NCBI GenBank assembly: GCA_900618425.1
Contig: UZAN01042067.1
Span: 12,345 to 51,749, forward strand
DNA: 39,405 nucleotides
Origin: Echinostoma caproni
Taxonomy: Eukaryota > Platyhelminthes > Trematoda > Plagiorchiida > Echinostomatidae
Direction of reading: 5' to 3'
How positions within the stretch are numbered: position 1 is the first letter of the stretch; the number at the start of each line of letters is the position of its first letter. The position numbers and the translations under genes were made by a program. Positions 10,760 to 23,282 of the stretch are shown here, in pieces. Below the pieces are notes generated by a model that was given only the letters and a program-made list of their open reading frames with translations, was not told the DNA's origin and did no database searches.

Positions 10760-11282
10760 TTATGGTTGTACGTAGTGGGAAAGACACAAAGTGAGAAGGT
10801 GTTCCACAAACAGACAGTTCGGGTAAAAAGAAACAACGAAGCAGAGAAATATGAAATCGATGAACCAAAGTCTGCTAAGAATGACTAGGTGCCTGTGTAC
10901 AGGAATAGAAACTTCTGAAGAACAAAAATCAGTATGGTTACGGTAGAGAATGGGCAGTGAAATAAATGTCTGACGGTGAGCTAGTGACCGCGGATTGGAG
11001 GTCGTTCCGTGACGGAAGGATCATGGACCATCTGGATGGCTCTTTTTTTTTTGAACACAATGAAGAAGGAAAAGAGAAAAAGACAAAGCTTTATCTCATC
11101 CCACACGTGACAGCAGTATCCAAGACCAGGTCGGAATTGAACCTTACACAATAGAAGATGTGCTGGGATGAAAAAAAAATGTCCGGTGCAGCATGGAAAT
11201 CGAAATGTGCACGAGCAGCACGAGCAGCACGCTCAGCTACAAAAGGAAATCAGTATAAGGAATAATTTATAGGCAGATGAAG
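10760..11282. other. Unassigned DNA before the gap
   Basis: No gene recognised. A short 9-base tandem (CACGAGCAG, just over two units) occurs at about 11210-11228. Confidence 0.4.
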
Positions 11283-11995
11283 NNNNNNNNNNNNNNNNNN
11301 NNNNNNNNNNNNNNNNNNNNNNNNNNNNNNNNNNNNNNNNNNNNNNNNNNNNNNNNNNNNNNNNNNNNNNNNNNNNNNNNNNNNNNNNNNNNNNNNNNNN
11401 NNNNNNNNNNNNNNNNNNNNNNNNNNNNNNNNNNNNNNNNNNNNNNNNNNNNNNNNNNNNNNNNNNNNNNNNNNNNNNNNNNNNNNNNNNNNNNNNNNNN
11501 NNNNNNNNNNNNNNNNNNNNNNNNNNNNNNNNNNNNNNNNNNNNNNNNNNNNNNNNNNNNNNNNNNNNNNNNNNNNNNNNNNNNNNNNNNNNNNNNNNNN
11601 NNNNNNNNNNNNNNNNNNNNNNNNNNNNNNNNNNNNNNNNNNNNNNNNNNNNNNNNNNNNNNNNNNNNNNNNNNNNNNNNNNNNNNNNNNNNNNNNNNNN
11701 NNNNNNNNNNNNNNNNNNNNNNNNNNNNNNNNNNNNNNNNNNNNNNNNNNNNNNNNNNNNNNNNNNNNNNNNNNNNNNNNNNNNNNNNNNNNNNNNNNNN
11801 NNNNNNNNNNNNNNNNNNNNNNNNNNNNNNNNNNNNNNNNNNNNNNNNNNNNNNNNNNNNNNNNNNNNNNNNNNNNNNNNNNNNNNNNNNNNNNNNNNNN
11901 NNNNNNNNNNNNNNNNNNNNNNNNNNNNNNNNNNNNNNNNNNNNNNNNNNNNNNNNNNNNNNNNNNNNNNNNNNNNNNNNNNNNNNNNNNNNNNN
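11283..11995. other. Assembly gap (713 N)
   Basis: Continuous N. The true length is unknown. It removes the downstream part of the Jockey-like reverse transcriptase that ends at its right edge. Confidence 1.
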
Positions 11996-12540
11996 GGAGA
12001 TGTGTTCAGGACCGGTGTCCAGGGCACCTCATGGACTGTACGGTCATGATCGATGTTGGTTTGGACATGATGAGTAGTGCGGTAGAAAAGGGAGCAGTGG
12101 AGGATGGCGTAATCGGCAAAAGAATGGATTGGATTGAAAGGTTTTGAAAATGAGATCAGTGGTAAATAGAAGAATGAGGGTAGATGCAAGTACGGAATCT
12201 TGAGGAACTCCAGCATTCACAAAGCGGAGATAGTTCGCCCATTGAAAAAACTTGATATCAACGCGAAGAAAGCCAAAGGTAACCCGAACATGGGCAGTTT
12301 CATCAAACTTGGTTGAATGCCTTTGATATGTCAAGCGAGGTCACGTGTGTCTCTCCGCGATTGTGAGACACGGGTTACCAAGAGTCATCAACGGAATGAC
12401 GCTCCCGGGAGCCAAACTGGCGGTCTCTCAGTAGTCCTTCGCACGTTCGAGGAACGTGCGTAGTTTCCAAAACTTTCGATAGAAAAGATGTGATGGAAAT
12501 GGGTCGAATACGACAGACCTAATCACAAATACAATAATCA
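11996..12540 (-). pseudogene. Jockey-like non-LTR reverse transcriptase relic
   Basis: Reading the minus strand from 12540, reverse-transcriptase blocks appear in the correct order: RPISITSFLSKVLETTHV, LRDRQFGSRERHSVDD, LDISKAFNQV (the first catalytic Asp), VNAGVPQDSVLA, and then SFADYAIL, where the catalytic FADD has become FADY. Several frameshifts are needed, one near 12150. The wording (LDISKAFD..., NAGVPQGSVLSP) is typical of the Jockey clade and differs from the RTE element at 4-6 kb. The rest runs into the assembly gap. It is inactive. Confidence 0.8.
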
Positions 12541-12544
12541 CTGG

Positions 12545-14400
12545 CGGTTTCAACCACTTTCAGAACTTTCTCAACGCGCCATGATTTTTACACATCGTAG
12601 CTCAATTCCAGTTTCGAGACTTTTCAAAAATACATCGTCTAAGGTGTGCGCCAAAATCACGACACCTATCAGCCGCGAGACAACAACTACATCAAAGTCA
12701 AGCGGATTGTTGTATCGGTTCCCGAAAGTGCTTGTTCTCTATGGATATGTGTTCCTTAAATAGGGGTGGGGTAGGTAAGGTGAGGAGTTGGAGAGAGAAA
12801 ACAGATTTTGTAAACACCTGTATACCTCTCGGTTTGCCTACCGCGTACTGCGGTTGTAATGTAATGTGTATACATCAAGTGCGGATTTTAGGGTGAATAT
12901 GTGTAACAGAAGGGTAACAAATTTGTTACAAGTTCATCCAAAAAAAATTACATCACTGCTCCGTGTTAGTTTTTTTCTATACTTTTCCTACCAGACGACT
13001 CAATCCTGATTTCAATCTCGAGTGCATAATGTATCTCTTCGTATGCCCTCTGGTATAAAAATTTCAGAGACAGACGCGCGTTTTATGTTCTGGACACCGT
13101 CAAATAAAAATGGGAAGAAATAGCAAGTTGTTTGTAGAAAGAATGGACCAAGGTGGGCGTAGTGGGTATTCACTCTCAAGTTAAGTCACATCCAAATAAT
13201 CACGTGTTTTGGATTCCAATATTTCCTCTTGATGAATTAGTAATGAGATGATCAGGGAAATTCCCTTGATTATGCTCGTGCGAAAACAGTATTAGTTTGA
13301 AGAATTCAGTCGATAGTACTCGTAGATAACACAAAATTGTACGCCAGTCTGGCGGTCATTTAGTCCTCCAGTATTTCAGTGAATGCCCAAAACATCCAAT
13401 TGGAGTTTGCATGATCAAAAAGTAAAACGCAGTTCACTAGTTGAGAGTACGTGAACTGAAAGCTTAGGAAGCTCTGTACAGCTTTTTCAAGCTTCTTGAG
13501 TCTCATTAGCCATCATCAATCTGCTGACTGAACTAGAACTAACAGATAGGGCGCGTTCACCCTACTCGTGTGACCTTTAGGCAACTGATGAGACAATATA
13601 CATGTTGTGTATACATCAATTAGAATAACCCACCTCCTCATGTGGGCCAATTGATCTGTATCACTTCGTGAGGCCTTTGAGTTTCGATCATGCTTTTGCC
13701 TAATTGAACACATATTTACGATTTTGAAGTGGATAATTTCAATTGTGCGCGTTTACATTATTTCATACATTTTCAAGGTCAAATGCCATCCTACGACAGC
13801 TTATTGATTAGGAAATCTCTTTATGTTTTCGCGTATGACTTCCGAATTTCCGCTTTTCCTGATTCAATGAGGAATCGTTACAAGCAGCTAAGAAATAGGA
13901 GACATGGTTCCCCTAAATATGCATCGTCTCGGCCGGCACGTTGCGGTTGCAATAACAGAATGACGACTCCGTCCATTTTTTCCTGGCAATATTCACTCGC
14001 ATGTGGAAAAATGTGATTATGTCCATGATCTAGTGCACCAGAAGCAATGCAATTGTGAGATTCGTTTTAATCCAGGAAAATTAGTTACATCCAGATATTG
14101 AGGACGTCATAGTGGAAGGTTTCGGTGTTTTCCGGAGCGAGCGGATTGTGAAGTCCCGTAACAGAGATGGCGAAGTGTTCACTTTGTTTAACCGAAGTTG
14201 ATCTAACAACCATGTTCTGTTAATCTTTAACTTTTCAACCGCAAAATCAATTTTACCCGCGTGCACTGCAAGCCCCACTTTCTCAACAGATTTTACATCA
14301 ATTACTTTGTGAATATAGATAAACGTTCTTGTGCTATGCGTGAGCAATTGTTCGTCTTCATCAATGCCACCGTAACAACACGTTTCCAAAAAGCATAAAG
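12545..14400. other. Unassigned DNA
   Basis: Two moderately long open frames occur (13729-14016 plus, 14081-14443 minus), but neither has a recognisable motif. The minus frame overlaps the start of the CR1/Jockey-like relic. A very short palindrome at 12440-12460 lies in the preceding relic. Confidence 0.35.
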
Positions 14401-14404
14401 TGTA

Positions 14405-15090
14405 ACCCAACCGTCCGCTCCGAAGGTGACAGAATTTACGCACGTGCCTACTGCAAACGAATGCATGGTGAACAGATCACTGACGCCCAACGACGAGAAT
14501 CCCTATACGACAGCCAATGTGAGCACTTCAGAAACAAAGCAATCAAATAACTGAACACAGATTGGGTGGAACAAATAAAGAACGTTACAGAAGAGACGTG
14601 AACCGTAAACCGTATGAAAACCCCAGTGAGACTAAACATGCTGATGTTTTTCAGGGTGTTCTTTTATCCCCTTTATTTGTTTCTACAGACATACAGAATC
14701 TCCTAAATCACAGTAACTTTATTGCTTGTTAGTATGCCGATGATACTGTGATTGATTACACTGCCCCTATTCCAGACGATTACTGACCTCTCCAAGATAG
14801 CCTTGATGAGGTTCACGATTGGTCTCTGTCCGCCTTAGTGTCATCCTCACCCCTAACCTGTCCTGGTCTGCTCATGTCATCAGCGTTTTTTTGCAAAGGT
14901 TCGAAACCTGTATTTTTATGCATACAGTCTCAGGAAACTGCTTTTTCCCGCATAATCTTATTTTTAAATTCGTGATTACCTCCATGCATCCGTCCTGGCT
15001 ACAGTGCTCCATCACATGATACACTCGATAGTTTGGGAATCCTTTTGGTGAATTGTGCGTAACGCTTGTATAAACGCAAAACAATGCGCC
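14405..15090 (+). pseudogene. CR1/Jockey-like reverse transcriptase relic
   Basis: Plus-strand translation gives a linker-like stretch (RAYCKRMHGEQITD, then SQCEHFRNKAIK and a stop), then FQGVLLSPLFVSTDIQNLL, the equivalent of the PQGSVLSPLLF block. A stop sits directly before YADDTV, whose YADD spans 14733-14744. A frameshift follows, and then LSVILTPNLSWSAHVISVF and the C-terminal block FKFVITSMHPSWLQCS. The last two match the region after the catalytic site in CR1/Jockey-type LINEs. The element is heavily decayed. Its clade is less certain than that of the other reverse transcriptases here. Confidence 0.6.
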
Positions 15091-15313
15091 ACAGTAAACT
15101 GTTTTCTGAACACATGCAGAAACTGATGGAACTGAAATAAAATCCAGATCTTATCTTAAGTAGACCAGTTACGAAAGTGAGAGTTGTGCTTTTGAAAAAA
15201 ACAAACTACATAGACAAGATGAATGCGACTCGCTCAGATAACTGCAAACTGAAAAGTGAACCAAAAGGGCCGGGACCGAACAGAACAGAACAAATTCAAC
15301 AAGAATTGACGAA

Positions 15314-15870
15314 ATGTGTGAAATTGATGAGGAAATAGAACCTAATAGGTACCACTATATTCGAACGATTGAAATCTCACTGATCAACTATCCCGAGACT
15401 CTACGAACACTCAAAGATGCACAAACCGAAACTACCATTGAAGCCGATACTGGATGTGATAAACTTACCGCACCATGCCACAGAGAAACGCCCGGTTCAA
15501 CCGCTGGATCCGATCAGAAAGAAGATATTACTTCACATTCTGATAGACAATTTCCATTTTGTTGATCAAATCAAAGATTTGAACATTTCTTCACAATCTG
15601 TGTCCTTTAGTCGTCACTCCGTTGTTGATGAACGTCCCATTAGTGAAAAAATATGGAATATCTGTGTACACCTATAAAAGATCGCGATTTGGGAAACTGG
15701 AATACCACTGAATAATCTCAAAGGATTATTACTCCGATGCACATTGGATGTACAATGCATGTTCAGTAATCATGTGTTATGTGTTGATCGTTGGGCCAAA
15801 TTTTGCCGATATATTCATGGGGAAGTTAGAAACTATCAGCCCCCGACCGATTATAGAGGATTTACAAATT
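15314..15870 (+). pseudogene. Penelope reverse transcriptase, first half (host copy B)
   Basis: Penelope-type reverse-transcriptase blocks appear in order with frameshifts: HKPKLPLKPILDVIN (the KIHK...PLRPI block) at 15417, FHFVDQIKDLNISSQSVSF, IPLNNLKGLLLRCTLDVQ, and ADIFMGKLE near 15805. The sequence then stops being Penelope RT at about 15864 and resumes at 16485, where the two sides match across a repeated AGGATTT. The break is filled by another Penelope copy. Decayed and inactive. Confidence 0.75.
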
Positions 15871-16484
15871 CCACTCCGCCTGTTCACCAAGCCTGGCCAT
15901 TCTTTTGCAAACGTTTCATCACCAGCCAACAGTCAAAATGGATCCGTGTACACCAATCAGCAGTCAGGAGATTTGATTCACTACCGTTGATTTCCGTGCA
16001 CGAAAATCAAGAAGGGCATCAATTTGACTTCGAAGCAATGATAACTATCGACCAAGCCCGGTCAAAATTCAACAGAGAATTTCTCTAGGCTTGGCACTCT
16101 TCAATCAACTCAATCAACGGGCACATCGAACTGGATCATGTGAACATGCCAATGTACCTAAAGGTTGAAATAACCCAACAAACGTCACCTCGTAAACTGA
16201 GAACGGACCGAAATCGCAATCTGGACGGATAAACAACCTGTTCCCCTAGCAACAGTTTAACGGAGAACCGAACCAAACACAGTGAGAACAAGGGATAGAA
16301 ACAGTCGGTGGAGAACACACATAAGCGAACGAGTGCAAGTAAAACAGCCCCTTCACAAGCACTAATGAAGTCAAATTCGCTGGTGTTGAAACGTTTACAA
16401 ACAAAATGCCAAGCTCGGGGAACAGGCGAAATGAAAGTCAGTTCACCCGAGCTACCAAAAACCGATTTTTAATATTTTCTCAAC
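15871..16484 (+). mobile_element. 5'-truncated Penelope copy nested in copy B
   Basis: The insert starts with an inverted copy of the element's own tail (15875-15932) and jumps directly into the end of the GIY-YIG region, skipping the YIG core (VHQSAVRRFDSLPL, then HENQEGHQFDFEAMI, then REFL and a stop). It finishes with the normal tail to AATATTTTCTCAACAG. It is colinear with copy A (minus strand, 6782-7350). Truncation with an inverted terminal piece is characteristic of Penelope-like elements. Imperfect target duplications flank it: agAGGATTTacaaa at 15855-15868 and acAGGATTTgaaag at 16483-16496. Confidence 0.75.
15875..15932 (-). repeat. Inverted Penelope terminal repeat piece
   Basis: This segment matches the plus strand at about 6835-6891, the reverse of the element's coding direction. 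It is therefore inverted relative to the element it begins, and forms inverted repeats with 16384-16440. Confidence 0.75.
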
Positions 16485-16920
16485 AGGATTTGAAAGTGTA
16501 CTACAAATATATTGATGGCATATTCTTCGTTACTAATGGTAAGTAATTGGTGACTTGGACCGAATACTGACATCATTCAAATATTTTATCGATTTGTCAG
16601 CTGTACTATCGAACAGGAAACGACCGAACGAATGCATTCCGTTTCTTGATGTCTTCCTTTATCCACAGAAACCCAGTTGGAATATCTACAGGAAACCAAA
16701 TTGGACAGGACAATACATGTGTTTCAATAGTTTCGCTGTAACTGAACAAGAATAAACTTGGTGCTCTCCCTGCTTAGCGAGGCGAGCCAAGATAACTTTT
16801 TGACGTTTTGAAGGTACTTAAGTTTACCAGACGGACATGGGAAACAAGAAAGTTACAGCCTACTCGGATAAACGCGGATCAATCATTTCTGACATAGCAG
16901 AGGTGAAAAAGCCCGTGTTA
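16485..16920 (+). pseudogene. Penelope reverse transcriptase, second half (host copy B)
   Basis: The frame resumes with YYKYIDGIFFV, the catalytic block in which YVDD has become YIDG. It continues to IPFLDVFLYPQKPSWNIYRKPNWTGQYMCFNSF (16646 onward, in two adjoining parts), the IPFLDV and YRKPT-TGQY blocks after the catalytic site of Penelope RT. Weak similarity (FTRRTWET) continues to about 16850. With the first half at 15314-15870 it forms one RT once the nested insert is set aside. The lost second Asp alone would abolish catalysis. Confidence 0.8.
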
Positions 16921-16924
16921 TTGG

Positions 16925-17425
16925 ATAGTGCTGGGCTGGTAATTCATCCCTGAACTGTAGCCATAATTCAAACGCCGATGAAGCCGATGTGATCCGTTTA
17001 GGCTAATGGAAAATACGGTACACCATCATTCAAGCGTGGCCTACACGTTCCCGTGGTTATCATCGGACCGAGGTCGCACACGGTTGAATGAACGCCGACA
17101 TGTTCCATAACCTACCGGTCCGAGGTTAGACGAACACGATGCAACATGAGACCACGAAGTCACGTGAACGAGGCAAGTGTGATGACCGGTTCAATTTTCC
17201 CCAAGTGATATTGAGATCGCGAATATCTGCGTATTCCGGTGTGGCCGATGATAAGCATCAAATTCATCGATAGGCTTGGAACCACCGAGAAAACATGATA
17301 AGAGAATTTAGTGAGACGGACCTTCCCCCTTCCATCTCGATACAATCCTTCAGTTTGGACATGGAAATTAACTTTGTATCACTTTATCCGATGTTATTAG
17401 GCAGTTTTCTGAATTGAGAAAATAT
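16925..17425. other. Unassigned DNA
   Basis: No feature recognised between the Penelope relic and the long repeat. Confidence 0.35.
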
Positions 17426-17429
17426 TCAT

Positions 17430-18885
17430 ACACATGTAGGTTCTAATCAAACTCGTGAAACACCCTGACTTCCGTCACATTTGTTTCCCACAACACAGTG
17501 TTCCGAGCCTCATTCAACGGATGGAATATGATACTACCTCATATCACAAGGAACATATTTCTACCGATATCCACATTTGTTGCGGCTTCCATATATCAAA
17601 CGACATTAAAATGTACGATTTCTAGTTTGGAAGACGTTTAGTGGTGCATCAGTTTCAAAATAATGAAGCAGCAGTAATATGAAACATTGGAATTTAGAGA
17701 TAAAATGACTCGTACATATGAAACAGGTATTGTAGTTATTCTTTTGATAGGTAAAAACAAATTCATTGGGAACCTAGGCCAAAATATCATCTTGGTCCAT
17801 CTGCTGTATTGCTGGCTAACTACCAGTGAGATAAGCTCAATGTCGAATGGTCGGGCGACGCAGTTGGAATTTGTAGGTAAGATTCCCACTTGCTCTGTTT
17901 TGTTGAATGTTCAATAAAGACTTCAAATCAGAAGACTCTAGCTTTGTCTCAGATTGGGTTATCATTTTCTAAAGGGTGGCGTGAGAAAAGAGAGGTGAAC
18001 CTCACGGAATATTCTCCGTATTGTTTGTGTGCGACTAATCTCAGCTGCGATTAAATCCACCGATCATCTGGCTTCGATGTGACAGGTTTTCTCCTTCTCG
18101 CTTTATGTCTTGATGTAGGAAATTCGTTGATTGTGCATCAAATTGGGCTTAAGTTCACATTGACGCTCTTTCACTAGTCAAGAACTGAGTCGTCGTCAAA
18201 GCACGTGTGCTGGTCAGGAACTGAGTAATCGAATTTGAGTCCCTCGAATAATTGACCTCTCCATATCGCCTGTACGCTAAAATCTCTCGAAGGTTTCATC
18301 CACTTTGGGTATGGTGACACTACAAATCACTGATTCAACGATCCACACACCTCAAGGTCAAGCTTTATGTTTCTTGGAACATATTTTTCGTTTCTTCAGG
18401 ATTGGGGATAATGCGTAAGCAGTTTGTAGTGAAATAATTTATCAATTTATTTAGGCTAGAAAACTTTCATTATTTGGCCTAATTGAATAAAAAGAGATAA
18501 GGTCTTTAGACTACGTGTCTTCAGTTTACCAAACACTTCCATGAAACAGAAATCCTTTTTTATAGAAAGAACGAATTTCCATGCTGCTTTGTATCATATG
18601 TTCTCTCTAATCTGAACTGCATCTTTCCAATTACTACGGATTTTTATTGGGACACTCCAGGTGACGAAGATTCACAGGGTGATACGAAATAGCTAAGGAC
18701 ATTTCAATGAAAGATAACTTTCGTAATAGATACTCTCGGCCCATTGTTATCGATATACAAGTATGATGTTGGAAATTGAAATGTATTTCCGAAATGAGAG
18801 TCATATTGCAGGATTTTAATCCACATCTGTACAGAAACTATGTTTTTCAGTGTCACGATTGTGACATCTACATGTCACCTAATTT
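17430..18885 (+). repeat. Long dispersed repeat, copy 1
   Basis: Homologous in the same orientation to 22235-23205. Shared anchors include ATCAAACTCG with ACACCCTGA (17442 / 22248), CCTCATTCA, GGGATAATGCGT (near 18403 / 22780), and GAAATGTATTT with ATGAGAGT (near 18778 / 23149). Copy 1 is about 500 bases longer, mostly between 17700 and 18270. No coding capacity or terminal repeats were seen, so the class is unknown. Confidence 0.65.
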
Positions 18886-19254
18886 GTTCGTACTCGTCAG
18901 GGAATGCTTACGTTCTGCCTTGTTTGGCGTTCTGATGTTCTAAAACTTCTGTTGGTCTGTATCTCTAAGATTTGGTGAATTTTTCGAAGAGCCGCAATGA
19001 TAATCTCCGATTCAATTCCATTTACCGTAACAAGAATTATTTCGAGTCCTGTTGCAGTTTTCGTTACAAAGTTTGTCGTTCCATCCCTCTGATAAGTAAA
19101 GGCTTGTACAATTCGACTAAACGGAACATGCGCAAGCTTTTATATACTTGAGAAACTGAATGCCGTCAATCTGTCAATCCTTTTTTAGCAATATGGTTGC
19201 GGTGGCATCCTTCATGAACAGCGGACTCCACAACTGTACTCAGGTGATCAATAA

Positions 19255-19315
19255 ATGTATAAATATAACTAAATAATAACATAAATATAAATAGCTATAA
19301 ATATATATCGGTATA
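19255..19315 (+). repeat. AT-rich low-complexity tract
   Basis: Repeated ATAAATATAA-type units. Confidence 0.75.
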
Positions 19316-19423
19316 TCCTGTTTGAGTCATAATTTACTTTCTCGTGTCTTATTGCATCTGAAGATAAGATACCTTAATGAATATGATAAATAGTACATGA
19401 ATGACTCCGTAAAGTTCCCACGG

Positions 19424-19468
19424 AAGCACACAATCAATTTCGCGATTCTTGCCGTTCGTCAGATGTGT
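19424..19468 (-). ncRNA. Hammerhead ribozyme, diverged copy
   Basis: On the minus strand CTGACGA (19462-19456) precedes an imperfect stem II (ACG with CGC, first pair lost) and GAAA, then a four-base loop and the AUU cleavage triplet. Stem I ACACAT pairs with GTGTGC over five positions. Compared with 3836-3880 (GCATAC with GTGTGT), both strands of stem I changed yet pairing is kept. The flanks are also similar. Probably weak or inactive because of the stem II change. Confidence 0.5.
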
Positions 19469-19469
19469 T

Positions 19470-22230
19470 TCCGGTAATATTTCATCAGTTCGTTCAAGCA
19501 CTTGTACCTAAAAAATAAAGTTTCGTCGCAATAACCTCGTGGGCAACACTGGGTAATGTTTTTCGATAACTTTCGAAATCAGTCTACTGAGGATTCTATG
19601 TTTTATAGGTGGGTTAACTGCCGATAACCGCAATAAACGCTACTTACGCGTTTTGATGGAATATTTTGCAAAGGCTAGTGTATAAATGACTCTACCAGGA
19701 TCGCAAATCCATTCGCGTGCCCCCAGGGAAAATTTATCAAGTCATTCATATACTACTTATTATCAAATATTTCATAAAGACGCTTAAGTCGACGTGGTTG
19801 CGGCAGCATCTACATCGTTTCACGCTGTTTCGTTGTTTCACTCTCGCTAAAGCTGCTGGGCTCATGTGTTGTTCAAGCCCCCAGGGTCTCCTTCACTTGA
19901 AAGTCATTTTGGACCGTGCTCCGAGAACAGTAATGAATAAAGCGCGATCAACGCTTCAGCCATTGCCTACCTCCGTCGCATGATATTGCAAAAAGATTCA
20001 TCCGCTACATCTCAAACGACTGTAACAAGGCACTGACCACTTCGTTTCGAACGACATATGAGTCAATGTTGTGAAAATGAATATTCAAATTATGTAACAC
20101 TTGCAGATTTCATGTTTGAAGTCCTTTCAAGCGAAATTTTTGATTCCCATTATTTATCAAGAATAACCAGGCTTAAATAAACATCATCTACATAGACTTT
20201 TCCAATGAAAAAGCGACAAATAGTCAAAATGTTTACTCCTTGAAAATTCTAACTCTACTTTACAATTGATAAGTGTTAGCTAAAGAATCGCGAAAACAAC
20301 AACATTAACAATTGCATAATTATAGACTCGCACGATTGTTGATCTTAGGAGACTCTTTGAAATCGCTGGGGCAAATAGCAAGTAGAAATTGAATGTTTAT
20401 CAAACAGGTATTTCTTTGCTACGTGCCCTGAACTAAATCGTAAAACCTGCACCCAACATAACTGCGTCAAGACAATTTAACTTCTCCCGGATTTTAGTGC
20501 TCTACCTGTTTTTCAACCGCATTATAATTTTACACGTTTGGCATAAATCACGTGCCGGACGAACGGAGTGCCGTCTCAGTTCAGTTGAGGTCGAAACCAA
20601 GACAGATGTGGCTGAAGTATGCTTGAACACTGATCATCGACGGGTGATGATATAGAGGTAAACCTGATTTGAAACGCATCGGTTTGAATCGGCTGAAAAC
20701 AGTATCACGTGATCCACCTATTGGATTTAATCTTTGGGTCTAACTGCGTCATGCATTCACCTCATCTCCCTTACGGACAACAATGATTAGTGCATTTGTA
20801 GTGCAAATAATGAAAAATGGCTCAGCAGATAATCAGTATCGTTTTTTAATTCATGTTATTTTGTGAATAACGGTAAAAAGGGTTAGCCATTTAGTTAGTT
20901 GCCCGGTCAATACAATTTACGACAGTAACAAAGGCTTATGTAAGTTCTGGTACTGAGATCAGTGTGCCTTGTTTCTGATCCGACAGAATAACGGCCATAT
21001 TGAGTAAGATCACAATCAGGATATATTTCTCATATATCAGGCAAACAAGTATGAAAAACAGATGTGAAATCAATAAGAATCCCGTGCACAACTATACACC
21101 CAGATCCTCGGTTTCTACATTGAACGCAATGATCTGGACGTGATATTTACTATGCGAGAGTGATCGGTTTCATTCCACCCCAGTTGTACTTGATACAATG
21201 ATTCTGTTTTTCTGCCCGAATTAGGTACCTAGGAATATGTACGCGAATCTTGATTATTTTGTCCATGGGTTAAAACATTTCCTTGAGCTGTTCAACTGTT
21301 GACAACCTGCATCACTTCGCCTTTTCCTTCCACTTCGCTGAGTGTGCTCGCCTGATTGATTAACTGTTCAATCGTTATTGGTCTGTTTCAATTGTGTGAA
21401 CGTATCAAGCACTTTGTCCGTACGTTGTCGTGATCGATTCCGAGCAAGTGGTCTGTCTTGCTGAAGCAACTGCCTAGCGCGAACCATACATTTGAGCTTT
21501 GAATTATTTCTATTTGATTACTTGTTGTGTGATCACATGCAATAATAGCATAATATTACTTTATTCCCTAGTGGTGTCCGTTGCACTATCGTACTGGCAC
21601 GGATGATTACGAACGAGCGCCGCATGATGCGGCTTGGACGTGTTAAAAGCTTCTGAGAGATAAAACAGATAACTCAAGAGGCAAGTGCGTCGGATGAATA
21701 GAATAAAATCCAATTCACTACCTTCTGCTGATGCTTCCGAGCGCAAATAAAACACAGGTAAAAGCTTTCAAGGTTTGTGTGATAATCAGAGTAGTATTGA
21801 ACGTTAGAATACGGGAATCCCTACTGTAATGCTCAGAGCTGGATTGGCTCCAAGTGAAACTGCGGACACCAACTAAATACAAGTAGAACTAGTAGCAGCA
21901 AGTGATAAAGTTTATTGACAGAAATGAAGCATGTTTTATGGAGAGCAGTGAGCTACAACATTAGTTGAAGGGTCATCGTCCAATCCCGTAAGCGTTTGTG
22001 CAGACGCATCGTATGTACTAACTCTGATGTAATATTCACCTGGTGTACCATTGGTCCCGATTCATGAACTTTGATTGGATGACATGAAGCTGTACCTGGT
22101 CGCACTTGTCATGTGGTCCCGTACGTATGCATCACCACAGTTTGTTCTCAATGTGGATGATATGGTAATTCTGCATGATGAATATACTTCAAGAATAATT
22201 AAGACAATACCTTTACTTTCTTTGTATTTT
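19470..22230. other. Unassigned DNA
   Basis: About 2.8 kb with no recognisable coding motif, RNA gene or repeat family. An open frame at 19717-19983 has no motif I know. Confidence 0.35.
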
Positions 22231-22234
22231 ACCA

Positions 22235-23205
22235 AATACGAGTATTGATCAAACTCGCGCAACACCCTGATTTGAATCACAGTTGTTCCTCCCAAGGCTT
22301 AGTGTTTGCAGCCTCATTCACAGGTTTAAATACGATGTTGCCCCACATCAAATGCAACATATCTGTAATAATATTCACTTATACCCTTGCTTCTGTTGGT
22401 CGAATCCTATTAAAATGGACGATTTCTCGATTTCTCTTGACAACGATTGTTGATACATCAGTTGCAAAATAACAAAGCCACAGTAGAAAACATAACTAGA
22501 ATTTATTTATTAAAGTGACTCACAGACTTAATGTATGTACTTTTATTTGTTCTGTTTATCCTTCTTCATTTTGAGCATTGGGTGAAGTCACTTTTGCATG
22601 GAGTCCATCAAGTTGACTGACGGAAAGCATTTGCCAGTTTCCTCGAATACATGTCGTACTTTAACCACGGACGACCTCTGCCAACGCCGTTAACTTCTCC
22701 CTGTTTCAAACACGCCTCAAGGTCAAAATTCGAAGGTCAACTTTCTTCGGTTATCTATATTTTAGTTCTTTCGGGATTAGGGATAATGCGTGGGTGGTTT
22801 TACAGCCAAATAAATTATTCATTTATTAAACCTAGTAAATTTTGAATAATTAGCTTATCTATTGTGCAATGAATGAAAAAAGTTAAAATATTTAGATTAC
22901 TTCTCTTCAACTCAATAAACACTCACGAAACGGGAAACATAAATTACAAAGAATGAATTTTCATTCTACTGTTTCCAAATCTGAGCTGTCGATTTTCAAC
23001 TACCGAAATTTTATCGCGACAATGAAGAACGCGCAAATTCAAACGGTCATAAGAGAGAACTAACAGATAGGTAGTTTGAGATAAAGTTTGCAATACACCC
23101 ACACTTCGTCCATGTCCATCATTACAGAAGTGTGATACTAGAAACGGAAATGTATTTTTGATATGAGAGTGAGGTCGGACGATTGCGACCAATACATGTA
23201 TATAA
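22235..23205 (+). repeat. Long dispersed repeat, copy 2
   Basis: Shorter, diverged partner of 17430-18885 in the same orientation, about 4.8 kb away. Colinear with indels. Confidence 0.65.
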
Positions 23206-23282
23206 TTGTATAATGCAATTTAGGAAGGGGGCTGTTAAAGAACAAACACTGTCTGGAAAATAATAGAAAAGTATGGCAAGGT

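Noticed and set aside
12440..12460. Perfect nine-base palindrome with a three-base loop
   Set aside because: It lies inside the Jockey-like coding relic and is explained by coding sequence. No sign of an independent element.
18886..18902. Minus-strand CTGACGAG as another hammerhead
   Set aside because: GAAC replaces GAAA and there is no room for stem II.
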